From contig JAMOMG010000350.1 of assembly GCA_027068695.1 (NCBI GenBank), forward strand, positions 1 through 5,249: a stretch of 5,249 nt of DNA. Reading direction: 5' to 3'. The notes under the pieces were generated by a model. The model was not told the origin of the DNA. It saw only the letters and a program-made list of their open reading frames with translations, and made no database searches. The DNA is from Flavobacteriaceae bacterium (GTDB lineage: Bacteria; Bacteroidota; Bacteroidia; Flavobacteriales; Flavobacteriaceae). The position numbers and the translations under genes were made by a program. How positions within the stretch are numbered: position 1 is the first letter of the stretch; every line of letters begins with the position of its first letter. Positions 1 through 5,084 of the stretch are shown here, piece by piece.

Positions 1-870
1 GCCATCACTCATAAAGATAAAATTACCTGGATTTGGATCAGCATGTACAGTTTTGAGTCTATAAAGTGATTGAAAATAACTATCAAATATCAACTGTGCA
101 TAGTGGTTTATCTCCTCTTGTGAAGGGTTAGAGCTTAAAAATGCCTCAAAACTAAGACCTTCCAGATAAGAGCTACTCAAAATGTGTTTGGTTGAGTACT
201 CTTCATAAATTTCAGGGATAATTATCTCTTTTATATCAAGATTTTGATGAAAAAAAGTACAATTTTTTGCTTCTATCTCATAATCAACTTCTTCACTAAT
301 CCTCTGTTCAATCTCCTCTAAAATATGTGATACATCTTCTCCTTTTGCCATCCGTTTTAGCCCAAAATTTAAAAGACTCATATCACTTTTTATACTTTTT
401 TGGATACCAGGATATTGGATTTTGATTGCTAGTTTTGTCTCATCTAAAGTTGCAAAATGCACCTGTCCTAAACTCGCAGAACCAAAAGCACTGTTTTCAA
501 AGGTTGTAAAAGACACCTCTGGATACTCTCCTAACTCAGTTTTGACAATCTTTCGAACCAATGCTTTGTTTATAGGTGGTATCTGATGAAAAGATTTTTG
601 TAATTGCTCAAGATAAGTTTTGGGCAAAAAAGGCATCCCAAGTGCAACTTGTTGTGCTATCTTTACTGACATCCCTTTAAGCTCTCCTAGTGCTTCAAAA
701 ATCGTTTTTGCCACTTCTTTGTGCATCTCATCTTGAAGTTTCTCTTTTTTTGATACTGAGGAGAATGTTCTCTTTAGTATGGTTTTGGATTTTGTAGCAC
801 CTATTTTTAAGAGTGTACGACCGACAACCTTGCCTCTTTGGAGTTTGCTTGTAGGAAATTTCTTATCCAT
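1..870 (-). CDS. ABC1/UbiB/AarF-family atypical protein kinase-like protein (partial, C-terminus missing)
   Basis: The minus-strand frame is open from an ATG at 870-868 to the window edge, giving the first 290 residues. Seen family landmarks: a KxGQ-like segment at about residues 64-74 (K70, Q73, but KIAQ instead of KxGQ), a glycine/serine/alanine nucleotide loop GSASLGQVH at about 130-138, the VAIK-type lysine K150 in LAIKIQYPG, an EVDYEIEAKN segment at about 194-203, and the catalytic-loop signature HADPNPGN at about 276-283 (D278, N283; most bacterial members have HADPHPGN). The family has a protein-kinase-like fold with ATPase activity and usually supports quinone or lipid metabolism at the membrane. 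The substrate here cannot be told. The start is supported by AAAAGGA at 878-884, 7 bases upstream. The ATG overlaps the stop of the TetR gene (ATGGATAA), so the two are translationally coupled in one operon. The missing part would hold the metal-binding DFG-like motif and the C-terminal helices. Confidence 0.93.
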   Translation of the reverse strand, partial: MDKKFPTSKLQRGKVVGRTLLKIGATKSKTILKRTFSSVSKKEKLQDEMHKEVAKTIFEALGELKGMSVKIAQQVALGMPFLPKTYLEQLQKSFHQIPPINKALVRKIVKTELGEYPEVSFTTFENSAFGSASLGQVHFATLDETKLAIKIQYPGIQKSIKSDMSLLNFGLKRMAKGEDVSHILEEIEQRISEEVDYEIEAKNCTFFHQNLDIKEIIIPEIYEEYSTKHILSSSYLEGLSFEAFLSSNPSQEEINHYAQLIFDSYFQSLYRLKTVHADPNPGNFIFMSDG

Positions 871-1600
871 CTAAAAGTCCTTTTAGTTTTCTCTTGACAT
901 TAGTAAATCTACTTTTTTTGGTCGAAAATTTCTCTAGTGATGAGAGCAGATGAGTTTTAAAGAGAAACATCCCAAGATCAGATGCTTTGTTCAAGATATT
1001 TGAGTGAAGAAGTGCCTCTATGACACCCAAAGAGTGGTCGATAAACTCTGTTGTATTTTCAAACATTTCAGAATCATCCTTCACCCAATACGCCACAACC
1101 ATGACAAAGTAATCCCAAAAAGCCTGAGGCAAATACTCCTTAAAAGGAGGCTCTTCAATCTCTCCAGCCTCTATAGCGATATCAAGCATCTGGCTTACTA
1201 TCTCGATAAACTTCTCTTTAGTCTCATAAACTGACTCAAGCTTAACCGTAGAAGAGTGAAATGCCATCTCATATATCTGCATAACAAACTCTCTATCTTC
1301 AAGGTATAGCTCAAGCTCAGTCTCTACCAAAGATTGCAACTGCTCTCTTAATGTATAGGTATTAAAATCCAAAATCCCCTCTAATATCGTCGTACTCTCT
1401 ATATGCTTTTGCTCGATATAGGCATATATAAGCTTCTCTTTGGTTGAAAAATAGTTATAAATAGTAGGATTACTTACCCCTGCATTTTTTGCCATCTCTC
1501 GCATAGAAGCATTTTTAAACCCCTTTTCGATGATAAGATCTACTGCTGCTTGTAAAATCTTTGCTTTTGTTTTAGCTTTCTCTTTTTGAGATATTTTCAT
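863..1600 (-). CDS. TetR/AcrR-family transcriptional regulator
   Basis: This 245-residue protein has a classical TetR N-terminus: helix 1 at about residues 10-26 (AKTKAKILQAAVDLIIEKGF), then the helix-turn-helix at about 32-52 containing SMREMAKNAGVSNPTIYNYF, then the STKEKL turn. The remaining residues form a helical ligand-binding/dimerisation domain that is not conserved enough to name an inducer. The length is slightly above the usual 190-220, because of a basic C-terminal tail (KKSRFTNVKRKLKG). The ATG at 1600-1598 has a strong ribosome site, AAGGAG at 1606-1611, 5 bases upstream. The gene is first in a two-gene operon and its stop overlaps the ABC1-kinase start by 8 bp. It probably represses its own operon, because an inverted repeat overlaps its promoter. 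Its effector and any remote targets are unknown. Confidence 0.95.
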   Translation of the reverse strand: MKISQKEKAKTKAKILQAAVDLIIEKGFKNASMREMAKNAGVSNPTIYNYFSTKEKLIYAYIEQKHIESTTILEGILDFNTYTLREQLQSLVETELELYLEDREFVMQIYEMAFHSSTVKLESVYETKEKFIEIVSQMLDIAIEAGEIEEPPFKEYLPQAFWDYFVMVVAYWVKDDSEMFENTTEFIDHSLGVIEALLHSNILNKASDLGMFLFKTHLLSSLEKFSTKKSRFTNVKRKLKGLLDG

Positions 1601-1624
1601 AGGAACTCCTTAGTAATTTAACAT

Positions 1625-1653
1625 AGTATAATATAAATAAGAGTTTTTGTCAA
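1625..1653 (-). promoter_or_regulatory. Sigma70-type promoter of the TetR-ABC1 operon
   Basis: Read on the minus strand, a perfect -35 box TTGACA (1653-1648) is followed by a 17-bp spacer and a near-perfect -10 box TATACT (1630-1625). Transcription would start near 1618 and give a short leader of about 18 bases carrying the AAGGAG ribosome site. The boxes and spacing are seen directly; activity is inferred. Confidence 0.85.
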
Positions 1654-1681
1654 TGTAATATAGTGTAAGTTAAATTGACAA
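1647..1681. promoter_or_regulatory. Candidate TetR operator: inverted repeat TTGTCAAT / ATTGACAA
   Basis: TTGTCAAT at 1647-1654 is mirrored exactly by ATTGACAA at 1674-1681, with 19 bp between. The left arm contains the minus-strand -35 box of the TetR operon promoter, so a protein bound here would block RNA polymerase. The spacing is wider than in a usual compact TetR operator, so this could be two half-site clusters or partly chance in AT-rich DNA. Confidence 0.45.
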
Positions 1682-1964
1682 GTATTTTGTGAGAATGAGT
1701 TATGGGCTAAATCTTATCTTTCATAATTTCCAACAATTTTTTCTTTTTGCACACAAGACTCCTGAAAAATAGCAAGACACTTTGTTCTTTTTAGCCCAAA
1801 AATAGCTATTATCAGGACATAGTGTTTTGATAATGGGCAATTTCTAGTTAAAAGGGCATTAAATTTTATTTATTTTTTAAAGAAAAGTCAACTTATATTT
1901 CAAATTGAAATATTTTCTAATATTTACAGGACACTTTTATATTCCTTAAATATTGATTTTAGTA
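1682..1964. other. Non-coding divergent spacer with several short inverted repeats
   Basis: No ORF with a ribosome site and family resemblance is visible on either strand in this AT-rich stretch. It holds a 9-bp inverted repeat TGGGCTAAA (1703-1711) / TTTAGCCCA (1790-1798), a direct repeat AAAAATAGC (1765-1773 and 1798-1806), a hairpin ATTATCA (1808-1814) / TGATAAT (1828-1834), and two same-direction copies of CAGGACA (1813-1819 and 1927-1933). These could be remnants of decayed mobile DNA or a small RNA. No function can be assigned. Confidence 0.5.
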
Positions 1965-1973
1965 GGTGTTTAT
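1965..1973. repeat. Left target-site duplication (GGTGTTTAT) of the MITE-like element
   Basis: GGTGTTTAT directly precedes the left terminal inverted repeat and recurs exactly at 2215-2223 directly after the right one. The identity reaches 11 bp (TAGGTGTTTAT) if the TA at the inner end of the right terminal repeat is counted. Confidence 0.8.
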
Positions 1974-2214
1974 TAGGTAAATCCGATGAGATTTTTTTAA
2001 GTGAAAAATGCTAATTTTTATCAAATTTTTTATGAGAAAGTGATATTTAAAGCTTTATTTTTGCTCTTTTCTATTCAAATTTTTATAAATATAAACTTTA
2101 GAAACTTTCTTATCTAATTTTGGATAAAATTTCTAGTAAAAATCAGCTCTTTTAATCATATTTGCTTGATTATCAACTTTTTTTGTTTAGAGATAATCTC
2201 ATCGGATTTACCTA
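1974..2214. mobile_element. 241-bp MITE-like non-autonomous element with 20-bp perfect terminal inverted repeats
   Basis: The ends are TAGGTAAATCCGATGAGATT (1974-1993) and its exact reverse complement (2195-2214). The element is flanked by 9-bp direct repeats GGTGTTTAT, the signature of a transposition event. The interior is very AT-rich and has stops in every frame, so it carries no transposase and would need one supplied in trans. A 9-bp duplication fits several insertion-sequence families, including IS1-like and IS4-like ones. I do not recognise the ends, so no family is assigned. The element sits in the promoter region of the helicase gene, 64 bp before its start codon. Perfect repeats and an intact duplication suggest a fairly recent insertion. 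Confidence 0.85.
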
Positions 2215-2223
2215 GGTGTTTAT
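2215..2223. repeat. Right target-site duplication (GGTGTTTAT) of the MITE-like element
   Basis: This is an exact copy of 1965-1973, abutting the right terminal inverted repeat at 2214. Together the two copies mark the ancestral insertion site. Confidence 0.8.
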
Positions 2224-2225
2224 GA

Positions 2226-2231
2226 TATTAT
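2226..2231 (+). promoter_or_regulatory. Candidate -10 box (TATTAT) of the helicase gene, separated from its ancestral -35
   Basis: TATTAT lies 47 bp before the helicase start codon. In the present sequence the hexamers 16-18 bp upstream, inside the right end of the MITE, do not resemble a -35 box. If the MITE and one target copy are removed, TTGATT (1953-1958) falls exactly 17 bp upstream of it. TATGAT at 2221-2226 is an alternative -10. Campylobacterota promoters often depend mainly on the -10, so expression may persist. Confidence 0.4.
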
Positions 2232-2246
2232 GTCTTGTATTAAAGA

Positions 2247-2253
2247 GTTAGAT
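2247..2253 (+). other. Candidate left boundary of an integron cassette (GTTAGAT core site)
   Basis: GTTAGAT matches the integron recombination core GTTRRRY, in which exchange occurs after the G. It lies 26 bp before the helicase ATG, where cassettes normally begin, and faces the same way as the attC site after the gene. No folded attC precedes it, so it would be attI-derived or a secondary insertion site. A 7-bp degenerate match this short can arise by chance. Confidence 0.4.
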
Positions 2254-2278
2254 TACAGAAGAAAGAATAAGGATATGT

Positions 2279-4846
2279 ATGGCATTTAAAAAAAATCGAG
2301 TTAGCCAAGTTACAATTGAAACACCAGAAGCTCTACTTCATGACTTAAGAAGTAAAAAAATAAAAGCCCCTTTCTCCCATCAAGCTGATATGTGGAGAAG
2401 ATACGTAGAAAAAGCTTTAGAAAAGTCTGATGTAGCCTTACAGCTACCTACAGGTAGTGGTAAAACTCTTGTTGGGTTAATCTTAGCTGAATGGCGACGA
2501 CAAAAATTTAAAGAAAAGGTTATATATGTATGTCCTACCAATCAATTAGTACATCAAGTAGCCGAACAAGCAGAAACACAGTATGGATTAAAAGTTGCAA
2601 AGTTTGTTGGAAGGATTAGAGATTATCCTATTGCAATAAAATCAGATTATGAAAGTGCTGATAAAATAGCTATTACCTCATATAGTGCCTTGTTTAATAC
2701 TAATCCATATTTCAAAGATGCTGATATTATTATATTAGATGATGCCCATTCTTCAGAAAATTATATTAGTACATTATGGTCATTAGAAATTAATAAGAAT
2801 GAGGAGCATTCAAAAACTTTATTTATTGCATTTGCAAATTTGATTAAAGATTATATTCCTAAAATAGATTATGACAAAATGATTAGTCAAGAAAACTACG
2901 AAGAATGGATTGACAAATTACCTATAACTATTTTTAATGAACTTATAGATGAGATTTCTTCACTATTAGATACATACTGTGCTCAAAATGAAATGCAATA
3001 CCCTTGGCAAACAATAAAAAATAATTTAATAGCTTGTCAATGTTATATTAGTACAAATCAAATTTTAATAAGACCAATTATTCCTCCAACAAAATCACAT
3101 GCACCATTTTCTAATGCTAAACAAAGAATTTATATGTCTGCAACACTTGGTAATGGTGGTGATTTAGAAAGACTTACAGGAGTAAGTAACATATTTAGAT
3201 TACCTATTCCTGATGGATGGGATAAACAGGGTATTGGAAGAAGATTCTTCTTATTTCCAGAAAGATCACTTGATAAGGATGATGTAAACTCATTTTTAGA
3301 AGACACAATAAAATCTTCTGGCAGGTCTGTTGTTTTAACTAAAGATTTTCCTTCATCGAAAATATTTAAAAAATTTGTAGATGAAAAAATCAAATATGAA
3401 ACTTTCGATGCAAGTGATATTGAAGAGTCTAAAGAAACATTTCTATCAAAAGAACATGCAGTGGCAATTATTGCAAATCGCTATGATGGCATCGATTTTG
3501 CTGAAGATGAAGCAAGAACATTAATAATTTCAGACCTACCTACATCTACAAACTTACAGGAAAGATTTTTAGTCAGTCGAATGGCTGCTAATGAGTTGTT
3601 AAACGAAAGAATATTAACAAGAGTCGTTCAGGCTATGGGTAGATGCACTCGTTCACCAACAGATTATTCATCTGTAATTGTACTGGGTGAAAAACTTGTT
3701 TCATATTTACTTTCTGATAGAAAAAGAAAATTATTACATCCTGAATTGCAAGCAGAACTTAAATTTGGTATTGAGCAATCAAAAGATATGCCTTTAGAAG
3801 ACTTTATTGAAAATATTAAAGAGTTTTCTGGACAAACGGATGATTGGTTTGAAGCAGATAAAGAAATAATTTCGATGAGAGATGAATTAAGAAAAGAAGA
3901 ACCTGCATATATTCAAAATTTACAAAACAGTGTTAAGTATGAAATAGAATATCAATATAAAATGTGGCAAACAGATTATAGTGGTGCTATTGATGAAGCA
4001 AGAAATGTACTAAAAGAATTAACTGATCCTAACTTAAAAGGATATAGAGCACTTTGGAACTATTTAGCAGGAGCATCCGCAATACTAGCTGGTAATGTAG
4101 ATTTAGCATCAGATTTTTTTATGAATGCAATGAAAGCTGCTCCTTCCTTAAAATGGATGGTAACACTAGCAAAAAGTTCAGGAATAAAATCAGAAAATGT
4201 TATTGATGAAAGTGATTTAAACTCTGTTATAGAAAAGTTTGAAAAACAAATCAAAAAATTTGGATTAACGAGCAATAGAAAATATGATAAAGAAGAACAA
4301 CTTATTCTTGATGGAATAATGAATGAAGATGCTAAAAAATTTGAGGAAGCACAAAAACGATTAGGATTATTAATTGGATTTGAAGCAGGTAATATAGAAG
4401 ACGATGCTTCTCCTGATCCTTGGTGGATATTAAGTGATAACTTATGTATAGTATTTGAAGATCATTCAGAAGGTACTGCAGAATACTTTAGTGCTACTAA
4501 AGCAAGACAAGCTACAACACATGATAATTGGATTAAAGAGAACCTACCTGTTGATAAAGATATAGAAATTATAAAAGTACTAATAACTCCAGTTAAGAAG
4601 GCACATAAAGGAGCATTTCCTCATTTAAAAGATGTTTATCTATGGACATTAGATGAATTTAGGAGATGGACTGTAGTTATTCTAGGTGAACTTAGAGCCA
4701 GACGAAATGAATTTTCTAGTGAAGGTGACTTGTTTTGGAGAGTAGATACAAAAGATAGCTATATTAGAAATAAACTAAGTCCTAAAATATTAGTTGATTC
4801 AATAAAAAAAATATCTGCATATGATTATTTTAAAAGTAATGAATAA
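2279..4846 (+). CDS. SF2 helicase with C-terminal PD-(D/E)XK-nuclease-like domain, candidate phage/plasmid defence protein
   Basis: The 855-residue protein begins at an ATG with AAGGA (2269-2273) 5 bases upstream; an overlapping ATG at 2275 stops after four codons. Helicase motifs in order: Q-like motif FSHQ (32-35), Walker A LPTGSGKT (56-63), motif Ia VCPTNQLVHQ (84-93), DDAH Walker B (154-157), motif III SATL (287-290), motif V region NRYDGIDFAED (400-410), and motif VI QAMGRCTR (451-458). The motif V/VI style resembles the Rad3/DinG branch, but no four-cysteine iron-sulphur cluster is seen between motifs Ia and II. Residues about 560-630 are TPR-like helices. Residues about 690-800 resemble a PD-(D/E)XK nuclease: E702, P712-D713, then a hydrophobic strand ending E727-D728-H729 where E-x-K is usual, then a helix with RQATTHDNW. 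It is probably a DNA-dependent ATPase/translocase with a nuclease-like module. A defence role is inferred from the architecture and from its place in an apparent integron cassette. No partner gene is adjacent. The gene is visibly more AT-rich than the left operon, with many TTA and ATA codons, which fits horizontal transfer. Confidence 0.9.
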   Translation: MAFKKNRVSQVTIETPEALLHDLRSKKIKAPFSHQADMWRRYVEKALEKSDVALQLPTGSGKTLVGLILAEWRRQKFKEKVIYVCPTNQLVHQVAEQAETQYGLKVAKFVGRIRDYPIAIKSDYESADKIAITSYSALFNTNPYFKDADIIILDDAHSSENYISTLWSLEINKNEEHSKTLFIAFANLIKDYIPKIDYDKMISQENYEEWIDKLPITIFNELIDEISSLLDTYCAQNEMQYPWQTIKNNLIACQCYISTNQILIRPIIPPTKSHAPFSNAKQRIYMSATLGNGGDLERLTGVSNIFRLPIPDGWDKQGIGRRFFLFPERSLDKDDVNSFLEDTIKSSGRSVVLTKDFPSSKIFKKFVDEKIKYETFDASDIEESKETFLSKEHAVAIIANRYDGIDFAEDEARTLIISDLPTSTNLQERFLVSRMAANELLNERILTRVVQAMGRCTRSPTDYSSVIVLGEKLVSYLLSDRKRKLLHPELQAELKFGIEQSKDMPLEDFIENIKEFSGQTDDWFEADKEIISMRDELRKEEPAYIQNLQNSVKYEIEYQYKMWQTDYSGAIDEARNVLKELTDPNLKGYRALWNYLAGASAILAGNVDLASDFFMNAMKAAPSLKWMVTLAKSSGIKSENVIDESDLNSVIEKFEKQIKKFGLTSNRKYDKEEQLILDGIMNEDAKKFEEAQKRLGLLIGFEAGNIEDDASPDPWWILSDNLCIVFEDHSEGTAEYFSATKARQATTHDNWIKENLPVDKDIEIIKVLITPVKKAHKGAFPHLKDVYLWTLDEFRRWTVVILGELRARRNEFSSEGDLFWRVDTKDSYIRNKLSPKILVDSIKKISAYDYFKSNE

Positions 4847-4853
4847 GTTAAAA

Positions 4854-4909
4854 ATCTAACAAAACCTTGCAACGAACAGCAGAGCTGTCGTTGAAGTAAA
4901 ACGTTAGCT
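4854..4909 (+). other. Integron attC recombination site (59-base-element type)
   Basis: The site starts 7 bases after the helicase stop codon, the normal place in a gene cassette. The outer R boxes are ATCTAAC (4854-4860, matching RYYYAAC) and GTTAGCT (4903-4909, GTTRRRY with one mismatch), which pair as CTAAC/GTTAG. Inside, CTT (4866-4868), CAACGA (4870-4875) and CAGC (4877-4880) pair with GCTG (4884-4887), TCGTTG (4888-4893) and AAG (4894-4896). The loop is AGA. G4869 and A4876 are left extrahelical, 6 bp apart, on one arm only. AAAAC (4861-4865) and TAAAAC (4897-4902) form the unpaired central spacer. Two extrahelical bases with this spacing plus an unpaired spacer are the recognition marks used by IntI on the folded bottom strand. 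The 56-bp length is at the short end, close to aadA-type sites. The exchange point would be between G4903 and T4904. Confidence 0.85.
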
Positions 4910-4913
4910 TAAC

Positions 4914-4962
4914 AGTTCAAGCATTATAATGACAAGCAAAAAAGAGAAGTCATTATTGAACT
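4914..4962. repeat. Bulged inverted repeat (14-bp stem) directly after the attC site
   Basis: AGTTCA (4914-4919) pairs with TGAACT (4957-4962), and ATAATGAC (4926-4933) with GTCATTAT (4949-4956). This leaves a 6-base one-sided bulge (4920-4925) and a purine-rich 15-base loop. No T-run follows, so it is not a typical terminator. No GTTRRRY core follows, so it is not a second attC. It also contains a TATAAT at 4925-4930 that could serve as a -10 box. Confidence 0.6.
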
Positions 4963-4972
4963 ATCATGATAG
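4961..4972. repeat. Perfect 12-bp palindrome CTATCATGATAG
   Basis: CTATCATGATAG is its own reverse complement. Its flanks nearly extend the symmetry (TTGAA on the left, GTTCCAA on the right), and it overlaps the end of the preceding stem. It could be a binding site for a dimeric protein such as the antitoxin expected downstream, but it lies more than 110 bp before the toxin start codon. Role unknown. Confidence 0.5.
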
Positions 4973-5049
4973 GTTCCAAACTTACTGTGGAAGTCCTGTC
5001 TTTTTTTAAAAAAAGAGACGCAAAAATAATAAAAAAGAAAAAACTTAAG

Positions 5050-5066
5050 GTTACCATAACGGTAAC
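5050..5066. promoter_or_regulatory. Candidate toxin-antitoxin operator: GTTACC-N5-GGTAAC palindrome
   Basis: GTTACC (5050-5055) and GGTAAC (5061-5066) are exact inverted copies 5 bp apart, placed over the -35 and spacer region of the promoter preceding the toxin gene. Type II toxin-antitoxin operons are normally autorepressed by the antitoxin, alone or with the toxin, through such palindromes. The palindrome is seen; the binding partner is inferred. Confidence 0.65.
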
Positions 5067-5068
5067 TA

Positions 5069-5077
5069 TGTTATACT
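5069..5077 (+). promoter_or_regulatory. Extended -10 promoter element (TGTTATACT) for the higB gene
   Basis: TG at 5069-5070, one base, then TATACT (5072-5077) form an extended -10 element, which can work with a weak -35; no good -35 is visible. Transcription would begin around 5083-5085, that is at or within two bases of the toxin ATG. The cassette therefore has its own promoter, as usual for toxin-antitoxin cassettes. Confidence 0.65.
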
Positions 5078-5084
5078 ACTATTC

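Noticed and set aside
1004..1234. Plus-strand 76-codon open frame inside the TetR gene
   Set aside because: It lies antisense to a well-supported TetR gene, and its translation has no family resemblance.
1675..1703. Plus-strand promoter using TTGACA at 1675-1680
   Set aside because: The hexamer 17 bp downstream (AGTTAT) is a poor -10 and no gene follows for 570 bp. The TTGACA is better explained as an arm of the inverted repeat.
1855..2013. Plus-strand open stretch of about 50 codons running into the MITE
   Set aside because: It has no start codon with a ribosome site, a low-complexity AT-rich translation, and crosses the insertion junction.
3130..3393. Minus-strand 87-codon open frame inside the helicase gene
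   Set aside because: It is antisense to conserved helicase motif III and downstream sequence; it is a shadow of the real frame.
4060..4275. Minus-strand 71-codon open frame inside the helicase gene
   Set aside because: It is antisense to the TPR-like region and has no recognisable product.
2279..4846. Hachiman system (HamB helicase)
   Set aside because: There is no HamA gene beside it; the upstream region is non-coding and downstream is a HigB toxin. The helicase motifs look Rad3/DinG-like rather than Ski2-like.
4907..4962. Second attC site starting with GCTTAAC
   Set aside because: The first R box fits, but no GTTRRRY core pairs with it downstream, and the bulge is 6 bases rather than single extrahelical bases.
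4998..5019. GTCT-T7-A7-AGAC palindrome as an intrinsic terminator
   Set aside because: The stem is almost all A/T, has no loop, and no T-run follows on the plus strand.
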